Shown: piece by piece, positions 21,431-32,088 of the stretch
Position numbering within the stretch: the stretch's first letter is position 1
How the letters are laid out: the number at the start of each line of letters is the position of its first letter
Assembly: GCA_946902875.1 (NCBI GenBank)
Contig: OX336340.1
Span: 25,373,566-25,437,565 of the forward strand
Origin: Nematopogon swammerdamellus
Taxonomy: Eukaryota > Arthropoda > Insecta > Lepidoptera > Adelidae
Direction: 5' to 3'
DNA: 64,000 nt
Position numbers and translations under genes: made by a program
Notes under the pieces: model-generated
Databases searched by the model: none
What the model saw: the letters and a program-made list of their open reading frames with translations, nothing else
What the model was told of the DNA's origin: nothing

Positions 21431-21562
21431 GGGGCAAGTGCGAGTTTGACTGGCGCGCAGACGAGGTTCCAAGCCACCACGTAATGGGCAGGTTTTTATT
21501 ATTTGTTGTTGTTTTACTTTAGAGTTTGCAGTATATGTATAGTTGTGTTTTTAGGATAAAGC

Positions 21563-21970
21563 GGCGGGTGGCCGAGTGGTTTCGGCATCGGCTTCTCATG
21601 CGGGAGGTCCGAGGTTCGAATCCGGTCGGCGTGTAACAATGAGTTTTTTCTGACGAAAAAATTTACGTGCATACCTACACCCGCTGCTTCACCGTTCGGA
21701 ACCGGTGTAAAACTGTAGGTCCCTTCCCTTGCCCCTTACTAGGTGGTAGGCTCAAATTGTAGCCGACTGGGTTGGTACCACCGTACTGAATGAAACGTCG
21801 GTCAAAACGGCTATGTAAATAGTTCGTGTTTTCTGTCCAGTTCAGTGTAGCCGACATGAAATTAAGGGGAGCACTGACGTGCCACCTAGTTCACCCGGTC
21901 TTATGGGCTGACATCACGGATGTTGTAGGTGATGTAGCCAACCATGTCAGCTTCCATAAAAAAAAACAAT
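21563..21970 (+). repeat. SINE with second type of tRNA-like head
   Basis: The head GGCGGGTGGCCGAGTGGTTT (A-box-like) and GAGGTTCGAATCC (B-box-like) looks like a tRNA. It is followed by ACTGTAGGTCCCTTCCCTT and the main-family body and tail, ending in an A-run. There is no 5S-like block. Confidence 0.85.
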
Positions 21971-22242
21971 CTGGCAAATTAAGCAGATAGGTGCTTAAGA
22001 CTTATACTATGTACGCATATAAATTCAAAATAATAACCGACTTCAAAGGAAAGAGGCGCTCAGCTTATTAAAACACAAAAACACAATTTAATTATACAAT
22101 ATCACACGCACGACATTCCAACATCAGAACTACAATAATCCCGTTTGTGGGGAGTGGCACATTATTATGGAAACGCGTCACAACAGCACTCACACGTGCG
22201 ACAGAATATTGCAGTCGGGCCGAGACGAAGCGTTTCCATGAT

Positions 22243-22650
22243 AAAAGCGGCGGGTGGCCGAGTGGTTTCGGCATCGGCTTCTCATGCGGGAGGTCCGAGG
22301 TTCGAATCCGGTCGGCGTGTAACAATGAGTTTTTTCTGACGAAAAAATTTACGTGCATACCTACACCCGCTGCTTCACCGTTCGGAACCGGTGTAAAACT
22401 GTAGGTCCCTTCCCTTGCCCTTTACTAGGTGGTAGGCTCAAATTGTAGCCGACTGGGTTGGTACCACCGTACTGGATGTAAGATGGCCGCAAGCAACCTC
22501 GGTTGTGTTCTCCTCTAGTCCAGTATAGCCAGCAATCCAGGGAAGTCTCCGGTATGGCACCTACCTTCTCGGAGGTGATATTGGCTGGTTAGAGCATGTG
22601 CTTTGGCCCCTCCGACTCAGCCACCCATACCGGATTACATAAAAAAATAA
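22243..22650 (+). repeat. SINE with the same head but a different 3' tail
   Basis: Its first 230 bp are almost identical to 21563-21790. After GGTACCACCGTACTG it switches to another tail (GGAGGTGATATTGGCTGG, CAGCCACCCATACCGG, A-rich end) that resembles the LINE tail at 32000-32088. Confidence 0.85.
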
Positions 22651-22689
22651 AAATAAAAAATAAAAAAATAGGAAAATATAAAAAACCAT

Positions 22690-22912
22690 GTTGAAAAAAA
22701 CACGTTTCTTGTATAATATGTTACCTATCACTTTCGGTTTTTTTATTATTATTAGTTAGGATATCCGCAATAACAGCACATACTCTGAGAAAATATAATA
22801 AAAACCTAGTACGGTTAAGAGATACGGATAAAGGGTAGGACAGACGCACGGACAGACACGGCGTAGACTCAGTAATCGGGTTCCATACGGCTACGGAACC
22901 CTAAAAACATTT
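22690..22912 (+). repeat. Tail of the 21030-type repeat
   Basis: The words CGGTTAAGAGATACGG and GGTTCCATACGGCTACGGAA, with a short GACAGAC tract, match the 3' part of 21030-21430. Confidence 0.6.
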
Positions 22913-23044
22913 TGGTGTATTTCATCTATCGTAAAACGGTAATTATAAAAACCGAACTTGGTGTGATTACAGTGAAAACTCGTAAACTAAACTAAAGGAC
23001 GATTCGAGGTGGCCACTACTCAGGTATTGTTTCTCGTTTAGTTA

Positions 23045-23518
23045 TACAGGGTGTCCCAGGACAGGTGTAGTTCCTTTAAGGAGGCTATTCTACGCCTTGT
23101 AACAAAAGCACTGGTGAAAGAATTTTTTAAATATGTGCTTTCATTAAAATTTTAGGATTTCCTAACAAACTAAATGCATACTACAATGTGTGGGCGCCTT
23201 TAGACCGCGCGACTGTGAAACGCAAGGTGGAATGGCGCGGGTCGGGGCGCGAGCGGTACGCGGGCGGGGCGGGCTATCTGTTTGCGTTCAGTCGCGTCGC
23301 GTCCCGTCCATATTCCCGCTGCCCGCTGCCCCGCGCCCCGCGCGCGCCCGATTAGAGCATTACCACATTACACTACATTAATAACTTTAACAATTTATAT
23401 CTCCGCAACAGGCGTACCTAGAACCCTACTTCTCTTACTAATTATGTTTGTTAGAAAGCGTAGAATAGCCTCCTTATAGGAACTACACCTGTCCGGGGAC
23501 ACCCTGTATATTGTGGAA
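23045..23518. mobile_element. MITE, TACAGGGTGTCCC family
   Basis: The inverted ends are TACAGGGTGTCCCAGGACAG at left and CTGTCCGGGGACACCCTGTA at right. Inside them are GGCTATTCTACGC and its complement, for about 50 bp of terminal repeat. The centre (about 23185-23350) is a GC-rich island, and no transposase is present. Confidence 0.85.
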
Positions 23519-23539
23519 AAAATTTACATTGTATTTCAT

Positions 23540-25830
23540 ATATCAGTGATACTAATAATGAATCCGTGGGATGGTCATGGAGTAAGTTACTTTGTTATAT
23601 GAGATACTGCATTTGTAGACTCTCTGTATGTATGATACTAAAACTAAATAGACTATTTATTTATTTATTTTAGACAGGCAGGCTTGGCTGTACGTCTAAA
23701 TCCAGTTAAAATTTGTTGTTTTTGTCATTATCTTGTTTTTTTTTTTTAATTTAATTATCTTTCTTGAGTACTCTTTTTGAAAGTTATTTTTTATTTGTTA
23801 GATATTTATCTAGTCTATTTTTGAATTGGTTGGTAAACTTGGTTACTAAGTCCGCTTATTATATTACTTCCTCTGGAAGTTGGTTCCAGTCGTCCACCAC
23901 TCTGTTTGTTATGAAATGTTTGCGAGTGTCCTCGAAGATAAACCTTTTGGTTGAATGTGAACATTTGGATCAGTCAGGGCAACTATATTTAGAAATATTT
24001 TCTGTATGTATGTATGTTCCTCCATAACTCTTAAACCGAACATCCGAATTCGATTAAACTTAGTACAAGCACATTTACCTATTATACACGAGACACAGGC
24101 TATAGGCTGAATAAAATTCAGTTCCGGTTACGCTAAGATGTGGCTCTCGTGCAAACCGAATTGTTCCGCGCGCCGAAATAAAGGTACGGTAGCGGGCTTA
24201 CTTACTCTCCTCTTTTTATAAAGTACGAAGTTCACGCGAGCGAAGCCGCGTAAAACTTTGAAATTTAAATATACCCATGACCATGAAATATAGCCGGTAC
24301 GTATGGAAAACACAATAAAATAGCAATAAGAAACTAACTAAAAACATTGCCGTAAAACTGTAACAGTTTCAATACTCACTGAAATATATATGTAATGTAA
24401 CTTCACAAATAATTACACACAAAGTTTCAATTTCCACTCGCAATAACCTGTACAGCGTATCCCACAGGCGTTAGCTCACGCCAGCGAGACACTCGCCTCA
24501 AAAATATTACTGCAACATGAGAACACTGAAACAACAAAAAAATAAAAGAGACCGGATAGTCGAAGTCGCTAAATACCCCTCACGCCATCTAACTGACTTT
24601 CTTCCGTTACGTCATACTACACACGAAGGAAAACCGTAACCTCAAGCGTGAAATTATATTTTCAAAATATAGAGAGTGTGAATCTTGGCAGCGCAGCATC
24701 TCATCCCGCCCAGATGCGAGATGGACCAATGGGAACGCCCTGAAGCAGGGATTGGCCGGGCGGGCGGGAAACTGATACCTCACATAGCTCTTATGTTTCG
24801 ATAATATGGATATATTAACAATGCGGCAGCTAGGGCGCCGCCCATACTGAAAATAAAATCAATGTTCTTGTTCAAATATTGTTCCGTCGGCCATGTCAAC
24901 ATTTATATGAGTACTAGTTTGCCCGCGGCTTCGCTTCGTGTGACTTTTTGCTCACAGCTCAGGCCGCCGATAACGCAGCATTATGATTTATAGGCTGAAA
25001 TCATCTTGAGAAGTCACAGAATGTAATAGTGAAAATCGTATGTAAATCGATAAAGTGGTTCTCGAGTTATAAGGATATTCATATGTACGTCACACGGTCG
25101 GTCGCCGATCCGTCGTAGAAACATCGCTTTATTTATTAGGAATTGTTCACATAAGTAAATATAATTCGTAGGAGGAAACGGTCTGACACATTTTCATAAT
25201 TCCCAAAAATTCACTTGAACTCACATAATGGCAAATTAATAGTTTTATCTATTAGTTTTCATGTTATTTCTGGAAAATTTAACACATAGGTATGGACACA
25301 GACACCGTAACCTACATATTATACAATGTAGACACAGAATAAATCAAATATATTACATAACTAGCTTTTGCCCGCGGCTTCGTTCGCGTGAAATTCGTAT
25401 TTAAAAATAAGAAAGTAAGTAAGTAAGAAATGGCCAAGCTGCGTTTAGGTAAATGATAAAACTTCTCGAAGAAAGTAAGTAACTAAGAGCGAGGCCGAAG
25501 GCCGAGCTTCGTTTGGGTAAACAAAAGACGCGCGGAACAATTCGGTTTGTATGAGAGCCACATCTTAGCGAAACCGTAACTGAATTTTATTTAGCCTATC
25601 CTGTATCCCATAATATATTCAAATGTGCTTGTACTAAGCTTCGTCGAATTCGGATGATCGGTTTAAGAGTTATGGAGAAACATACATACAGAAATGATTT
25701 CTAAAAATAGTCAATTTAGTTTTATTATCTTATCAAGTTATCGTACATAGAGTCTACAAACGCAGTATCTCATACATAAAACAAAGTAACTTACTCCATG
25801 ACCATCCCTTACAGATATATTATTAGTATT
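23540..25830. repeat. Imperfect inverted duplication
   Basis: The left parts at 23560-23640 and 24001-24260 match the right parts at 25752-25830 and 25370-25695 in opposite orientation. Shared words include GAGTAAGTTACTTTGTT and its complement, and TTCGGTTTG with GCGCGGAACAATTCGG. A LINE tail interrupts the left arm. The right arm carries the moth-type word TTGCCCGCGGCTTCG. Confidence 0.65.
23660..23990 (-). pseudogene. LINE RT C-terminal remnant
   Basis: Minus-strand translation gives RKHFITNRVVDDWNQLPEEV and then NRLDKYLTNKK, the usual last segment of a lepidopteran-type LINE ORF2. It has an internal stop and no palm domain. Confidence 0.65.
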
Positions 25831-25969
25831 GATAACATGCTACAGTAATTGCCACATAGTATAAAAACAATCAAACGAAACTGCTAATATGTGTTTCTTT
25901 TTATATTTTATTTTTGTACTAAGTATACTAATCGAAATAATATAAAACAGGAAAACTAAGACGTTCTGG

Positions 25970-26165
25970 AGATCCTTCCTCGACTGAACCGGTAAATTCT
26001 GTAACGCCCTCCCTGCCCACATATTTCCCCCCAAGTACATCTCGGTTACTTCAAGAGGGACGTGAATAAGCATATGTCAGACCAGCATGGTATTCGCAAC
26101 ACCCGCATGCGACCGAATGTCCATGGGCGTCGTTAGACACCTTATGGGTGGCTATGCGCCACTTG
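25970..26165 (-). repeat. LINE-tail repeat (CCATGGGCGTCGTTAGAC family)
   Basis: It shares CCGAATGTCCATGGGCGTCG and CTCCCTGCCCACATAT with the inverse copy at 27690-27912. The 54640-54790 stretch is a more distant relative. It looks like the 3' end of a non-LTR element. Confidence 0.6.
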
Positions 26166-26339
26166 TCAAGCTTTCTACAAAACAAAAACCTCAAAATTTT
26201 AATAAATAATATTTTGATTTGATTTGAAGGTTCTAAAACCAAGTATTTTTCTGTTTGTAAAACCTTGGAAATATACTTCAACTCTTTTACTATTTAATTT
26301 CATTCTAAAAGGAAAAATCACAAAGGATATCATCCACTC

Positions 26340-26665
26340 ATGTTTTCTTTCATGCATCATTTTTGCTTGCTTTAACACCACCCTTAACTCTAGGGTTCGA
26401 TTTTTTTTTATTTAATACATTTTTGAAGGCGGTCTTTATACTTTTTTTTATAGTTTTTTATTTCACAGTTTTTTAGTAATGCCTTCGGCCTCGCGATTTT
26501 CCAATCCGATCTTGACCAAATTGAAATGGGACCACACGGGAAGCAGCAGCTTTCAAATAAATAAAAAAAGAATCATCAAAATCGGTTCACCCAGTCAAAA
26601 GTTCTGAGGTGACATAAAACAAAATACAGTCGAATTGAGAACTTCCTCCTTTTTTGAAGTCGGTT
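26340..26665. repeat. Dispersed repeat shared with 35200-35440
   Basis: CTCTAGGGTTCGATTTTT, GAAGGCGGT and a closing TTTTTGAAGTCGGTTAAAAA recur in inverse orientation inside the hAT element at 34749-35537. Confidence 0.65.
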
Positions 26666-26867
26666 AAAAATATAGATTCGCGTATATTGCATTGCATTGT
26701 ACCAGCGGCGATTCCTTTAAGTTGGCTAGGTTGGCGCCGCCAAACCAAATAAAATGAATGCCAGCATTAATATCGAAGTATTAAGCAAAAACAAATGTGA
26801 AAAAATATCGGTAAAATATTATATAGTCCACAATGAATAAGCTAAAACGTCAATCCCATTACATAAT

Positions 26868-27066
26868 TTGAAATTTCGCGCGCGTCACACGCGGGCGACG
26901 AATGACGACACATCAAGACATTCATTGGCCGATTGGCTACATTTGAAGCGCCATCGTATTCCATACAAGCGGCCGATGTTCACCCGTCCGCGCGCACCCG
27001 CTGATAAGCGTTTCGAGTTGGCGCAGCGGGGAGCGCATTTAGCGACGAGCGAGCTAGGCTAGGTGA
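26868..27066 (+). other. Possible CpG-rich non-coding first exon
   Basis: This is a GC- and CpG-rich island in AT-rich surroundings. It ends in GGCTAG|GTGAGTTG, a good 5' splice site at about 27061, followed by TG repeats. The open frame across it (26868-27062) has no known domain. The form fits a transcription start with an untranslated first exon, but no partner exon is identified. Confidence 0.25.
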
Positions 27067-27459
27067 GTTGTGTGTGCGTGTGTGTGCGCACTGCTGCGGC
27101 AGCGTATGCGTGACTGCTTTGTAAACAAAAATGGACCTGTTATGGATGGAATTTTTTAAATAATTGATTATTTATTGATAATAATGGCAAACTCCAGTGC
27201 GAAATCTACAATAGAAGATCTTTTCGAAAAACCCTTCTCAACGAAGACATTTTCTGAAAAAAACCTCTAATTGTTCAAAACGTTCGCCCTTGCCCAGTTT
27301 GTCGAATTTGAAGTCTGTACATAAAGACAGCAAAAGGGAATATTATGGTCTTTCAGTTTTTGAACTCATTGTGGTAGAAATAAATTAACGCGTAAGTTAT
27401 GAAATTATGAAAAAAAATCCTTAGCCAGAGCCAACCCAGTACTCAGCACCAGGAGTCGC

Positions 27460-28016
27460 TACTGCATTGTACCGTATGGGGACGGTAACGGTAGGTACTT
27501 AAAAGAATAGCCCCGCTGCATCTCTCCCCGTGCATGTCGTAAAAGGCGACGGAAGGTAAGGGAAAAAAGATAAGGGATAAGGACAAGGTGCCGTGCATAA
27601 AACGACAGGTTAGCCGCCTATCATCTTGGCACGGTCCTTCCACCGAGTCATGAGTAGGTGGATCTTCGTGCCCCACTTGCTGCTAGTTATCTTTTTTTTA
27701 AAAGAAAGCGCGCAATTTGGCGCTGAGCCACCCATGCGGTGTCTAACGACGCCCATGGACATTCGGTCGTATGCTAGGGTTGTGAATGCCATGCCGGCCT
27801 GTCAGGTGCCTGTTCACGCCCCTCTTGAAGAACCCGAAACTGTGTACTTGGGTGGGGGCAAATATATGGGCAGGGAGAGTTTTCCAGAGTTTACCGGTAT
27901 TATATGGTCCTAATACTTTGATAAATGTGGCGGTCGGCACTTGCAGCACAACACCGACTACTCTGCTTACCCCGATTGTCGGGATACAGCGTCTGATATG
28001 TATGCATTGCTGAACG
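27460..28016 (+). repeat. R1 repeat interrupted by a LINE tail
   Basis: R1 blocks occur at 27465-27685 (GCATCTCTCCCCGTGCATGT, TCCACCGAGTCATGAG) and resume at 27913-28016 (GCAGCACAACACCGACTACT). Between them is an inverse copy of the 25970-type tail. Confidence 0.7.
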
Positions 28017-28142
28017 AAAGAAAACAAATGTATATACCGAGTTGGACTCGCGTACCTAGGGTTCCGTACCGCCATGTCATTGGCCTGTTTTTTTATAATT
28101 TTTCCTTATAGGTACTTTATAGTTTGCACTCACGTTTGCACT

Positions 28143-28312
28143 CATGTTGCAACCCCAACCGTAAAACCCCAAAGGGGGTGATTCTGTACGTGAAATAGAA
28201 CAACTTTTGTTCTACTACTTTTTAATTTGAAGAAAAAAAATTTTTTTTCTCCATACATTTTGAGAATAGTATTTTAAATTTGTATGGAAAAAAAATTTTT
28301 TTTTTTTTAAAA
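28143..28312. mobile_element. MITE, TACACGGTGTTGCA family, truncated
   Basis: It starts inside the left terminal repeat (TGTTGCAACCCCAACCG) and stops in the A/T-rich core. The right end is missing. Confidence 0.65.
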
Positions 28313-28317
28313 ACGGT

Positions 28318-28379
28318 TGTAGAGCGTCGTCCCTGTCGCACAACTCGCACGTCTCTGTGTGACAGGGACGACACTCTAC
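28318..28379. repeat. Short foldback hairpin
   Basis: The arms GTAGAGCGTCGTCCCTGTCG and GACAGGGACGACACTCTAC pair at about 22 of 24 positions around a loop of roughly 14 nt. Confidence 0.75.
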
Positions 28380-29284
28380 TTTATTCTTTATTCATCATTC
28401 GTATGGTAGTACCAGAGCCGACTAGCTTGAATTTGCGCCGTTTTGTTGTTACAATTTTACTGTTTTGTTTCTACTACTGGATTGTCTCTTTCTGCACTCG
28501 ACTTAGATAGGTATTAGCACAGAAATCCTTCTCTGATCTGTGGGTATTAGGTACTTTAGCTTCGCTGCTTCCGGCATCATGTTAGTGGAATGGGCAGACG
28601 TCATAAGTGGAACAAGCCATGTACAATCATGGCTGACTTTATTCGCACCTACCTCCCTCGGTGTCCGGAGTACCTTTCCTTGGCTGCGGAGACGACGACG
28701 TCCGTTGGTCTGAGTGACAGGATGGTTGTCGCACCCTTTTGAGTTTATTTTTATTTTTATTAACTAATACTCGTATCTTTCAAAGATTGTCTGGAGGAGG
28801 GATGTGGCTCCATAGTTATAATCGTTCATAAACTTTCATCACCACTCACAATAACAGCAGAAATCAACAACAAAACTAACAAAAAAAATAATAACGAACT
28901 TATAATATAACAACACACCAAACAAAACACGGAAACGAAAGCAACATGTTAGATAGGTACATACACCTTAGAGCGCATTTCGAGTAGGAATAAACTTTAA
29001 TTCACCGAATGTTGATCCAACCAAATGTTATGAACTCGTGCATCGACTGCTTTCTACTGCTTTGAAACACCTAGCTTGAAGACTTGGTCCTACTCAAGGA
29101 GCCCAATTTACCTACCCTCATAGGGTAGCTAGGTCGCATTGTCAATTTGTTCCCTGGTGCCACGAGTCAGTAAGCCCTCGTGCCTGGTGCTGACGAAGAT
29201 CCGCGAAATTCATCATAAATAAAATTGCATTCAATAAATACTTAATACGTACATAGGTACATACATACATATCACACGCTTTAT
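28380..29284. other. Intergenic sequence, nothing recognised
   Basis: I found no coding exon or mobile-element boundary here. Confidence 0.35.
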
Positions 29285-29525
29285 CCCGACAATCAGGGTA
29301 AGCAGAGTAATCAGTGCTGTGCTATAAGGACTTTGGTAAATTACAGCACAACACCGACCACCACGTTTAGCACAGTACCTATACGGACAAGACAACTATC
29401 AAGTAGCAAGTAAGGCACGAAGAACACACCTGCTGCATGACTAGACTAGGTGGAAGGAACGCGCCAAGGTGAGAGGTGGCTAGCCTGTCGCCCTTTAGCG
29501 CGGCATCTTGTCCTTATCCCTTAAA
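29285..29525 (-). repeat. R1 dispersed repeat
   Basis: The minus-oriented copy carries GGTAAGCAGAGTAATCAG, TTACAGCACAACACCGACCA and AAGGTGAGAGGTGGCTAGCC. Confidence 0.75.
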
Positions 29526-29700
29526 TACTTAATATTTCATAAATAAAACCGTCCAAATAAATCAAAATCTTCGATCATACATAATCCGTCTACGCTGAAA
29601 ATAGTTATGAATGTGCTACACAGATATTAACTGACAGTTCGGGCGGTATCTCCACCTAGTGAGCGCCATTGACATATAGTGAGCGCTTGAATGTTAGCCC

Positions 29701-29752
29701 CAAAGAGTTTGTATTACGTCGCTGAGCGCAGCGACGTAATACAAACTCTTTG
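29701..29752. mobile_element. 52-bp palindromic hAT-like micro-MITE, intact 8-bp TSD
   Basis: CAAAGAGTTTGTATTACGT and its complement form perfect arms that extend into CGCTG..CAGCG. The element is flanked on both sides by the identical 8-mer GTTAGCCC. It is the same element as 2347-2396. Confidence 0.85.
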
Positions 29753-29816
29753 GTTAGCCCAATTTTATTAATTTTAAATGAATAAATGTTAGTATTGTAT
29801 TTCAAAGCAAAGAGTT

Positions 29817-30289
29817 GTACCGTGTGGGGTCGGTACTTAAAAAGAATAGCCCCACTGCATCTCTCCCCGTCGCATGTCGTAAAAGTCGACTAAGGGATAA
29901 GAAAATTCGTCAGCCTCGGTAGCTCAGTGGCGCGGTTGGTTAGTCAACTGTTATTAAGCAACGCTGAGCGCGGTCAGTGATTGGATGGGTGACCGCTCGA
30001 CCGTTGGAGGCTGACCGTGGTTCGGATTCCACGTTAAACTGTAGGTCCCTTCCCTTCTTACCTTACTAGGTGGTAGGGTTTATCCCGGCCGGGTTGGTAC
30101 CACCGCACTGAACGAAACGTCGGTCGAAACGGCTATGTAAATAGTTCGTGTTTTCCGTCCAGTTTAGTGTAGCCGACATGAAATGAAGGGAAGCACTGAC
30201 ATGGCACCTAGTTCACCCTGTGTTATGGGCTGACATCACGGATGTTTTAGGTGATGTAGCCAACCGTGTCAGGTTCCATAAAAAAAAAA
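29817..30289 (+). repeat. Composite SINE, full-length copy
   Basis: This is the reference copy for the composite layout. It has the GTACCGTGTGGGGTCGG module, then AAGGGATAAGAAAATTCGTC, the A-box-like TAGCTCAGTGG, the 5S-like CGCGGTCAGTGATTGG, the B-box-like GGTTCGGATTCC, the full body and an A-tail. Confidence 0.9.
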
Positions 30290-30424
30290 CATATTAAGGG
30301 GCTATGGTAATAAAAAACATCCAAATGCAGCTGAAATTTATATTTTATATAAAAAAATATATTTTAAAATTAAATTATTTAGAGTAGGTAAATTACAAAT
30401 AATAAAGAATATAATTTTTAATAC

Positions 30425-30780
30425 GTTCGTTTTTAGGTTTCCGTATCTCGTACGGAACCTTATTACTAAGCCTCCGCCGTCCGTCCGTCTGTCCGAGGGC
30501 TGTATCTCTTGAACCGTAATTAGTAATAGGTAGCCCGTTGAAATTTTCACAGAATATATTGTGTTACTATGGCGGATATAACAAATAAGAAAATGTTAAA
30601 AATTAAGGGGGGCTCCCATACAACAAACGTCCGAAAAATCGATTAGTCACACTATTGAATAATAGATGGCGCCACAGGCTTTTATACATTGCATTGTTGA
30701 AAGACAAAAGATAAGCGGATAATAGCGGATAGATACGGAAATCTCCGTGAGCGAGTAAACCTCGCACTTAACAGATTTTA
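30425..30780 (-). repeat. 21030-type dispersed repeat, inverse copy
   Basis: The same blocks as 21030-21430 occur on the minus strand (GGTTTCCGTATCTCGTACGG, ATGGCGCCACAGGC). Confidence 0.8.
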
Positions 30781-30864
30781 ATTATACAAATTTATTTGAA
30801 AACTTATCTCTTTAAATTATTTTAACTCGTCACTGGTGAAATCAGTGTACGACAATGTTTTGAA

Positions 30865-31120
30865 AATTTACATTGAAGGTGTGGATCTAAGCTTGTGATG
30901 GCTTCACCGAACATATCCGGGCCCATCGGCAGTAGAGGAGGGTATTAATCGAGGTCGGGACTAGCGAGTGGCCACTCTAAATTTCCCGCGCATAATAATG
31001 GAAGGTGTGGATCTAAGCTTGCGATGGCTTCACCGAACATATCCGGGCCCATCGGCAGTAGAGGGTATTAATCGAGGCCGGGACTAGCGAGTGGCCACTC
31101 TAAATTTCCCGCGCATGCTT
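30865..31120 (+). repeat. Two-copy tandem duplication, about 125-bp unit
   Basis: GAAGGTGTGGATCTAAGCTT to TAAATTTCCCGCGCAT occurs twice head to tail with about 95% identity and a small deletion in the second copy. Confidence 0.9.
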
Positions 31121-31430
31121 CACGTTTCGGCTCGCGTCAAGCCCTCGCCAGCTAGTCTGTGTTGACTAGGACGCGGGGAAACCACCAGTCCCGCTCTCGA
31201 CCTCCCTCTCTCTACCTATCCATATTCTGTAGGATGCTTCCAGTGACGTTTTCGAAGCTCTCTCCATATATGAGCTTAGCGTCGATCTTGGGAGCCCTAG
31301 ATTCTTGAAGAGACTGTAGAGCGACTTCGCTGGTAGTCCTCTTATATATTAATTGTAATAATATTATGTACGTAAAAAAAGAAATTCTTTTCAAATTAAA
31401 TGTGCTTATAGTATAAACAAAAACCACTTG
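31121..31430 (-). repeat. Unassigned retroelement-like tail, shared with 33056-33180
   Basis: Both places contain CGTTTCGGCTCGC, GCCAGCTAGTCTG-like and TATCCATATTCTGTAGGATG. The minus frame here ends in GESFENVTGSILQNMDR, and the other copy ends in a similar ILQNMDK, so both may be the same protein end. The family is unknown to me. Confidence 0.5.
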
Positions 31431-31514
31431 GTGTGTATAAGTGGATGTAATCCTGCATTATTATTATATTTAATTGCACGAACATACATATTAGACGTCT
31501 GTTTCTGGTTTGCA

Positions 31515-31644
31515 CTTACCTCGGCCCGCGCTTCCGCACTTCGCGCCTCACCCTACACCCGCTGACGCCTAGCATTTCCTCCATGGCTAGGCGTCAGCGG
31601 GTGTAGCGCGAGGTGCGAAGTGCGGAAGCGCGGGCCGAGGTAAG
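31515..31644. repeat. 130-bp GC-rich foldback
   Basis: CTTACCTCGGCCCGCGCTTC pairs with the inverse at 31625-31644, and TACACCCGCTGACGCCTAGC with its exact inverse across a 12-nt centre. The arms total about 58 bp. Confidence 0.9.
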
Positions 31645-31649
31645 TCTGG

Positions 31650-32088
31650 TCTGGAGTCCCTGAGTCACAGACGATTTGTGGGTTCGCTTAGTATGTTTTA
31701 CAGATACTATCACGGACGCTGCTCTGCGGAACTAGCATTCCTTATTCCCTGCCACCCGTCCTACCTCCGCATGACTCGTCGCAGAGAGACTGAGCACCCT
31801 TTTGTTGTTGACATTGGGCTTTTGAGAACCCATCGGTTTTCTAAATCGTTTCTTCGTCGCCCCGCTAGAGTGTGGAACTGTCTTCCGGCGAGTGTATTTT
31901 CTGAATCCTTTAACCTGGGTGTCTTCAAGCGTCGTATTAACGGGCTAGACAGCCTAGCAACAGTCCGCAAATCTGCTGGCATGGCACCTAACTGAGCGTG
32001 GTTTCGCGAGGAGAGGTGATTTTGGCTCTGTCGACTACACCATTGGTCCCTCGGCACAGCCACCCATGCTGGTTTACATAAAAAAAAA
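31650..32088 (+). pseudogene. Jockey/CR1-like LINE 3' end
   Basis: The frame 31678-31995 extends upstream as LESLSHRRFV and encodes the last RT segment (YYHGRCSAELA, SFLRRPARVWNCLPASVF, FNLGVFKRRING). A short 3' UTR ends in GGTTTACATAAAAAAAA. It is strongly 5'-truncated. Confidence 0.75.
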
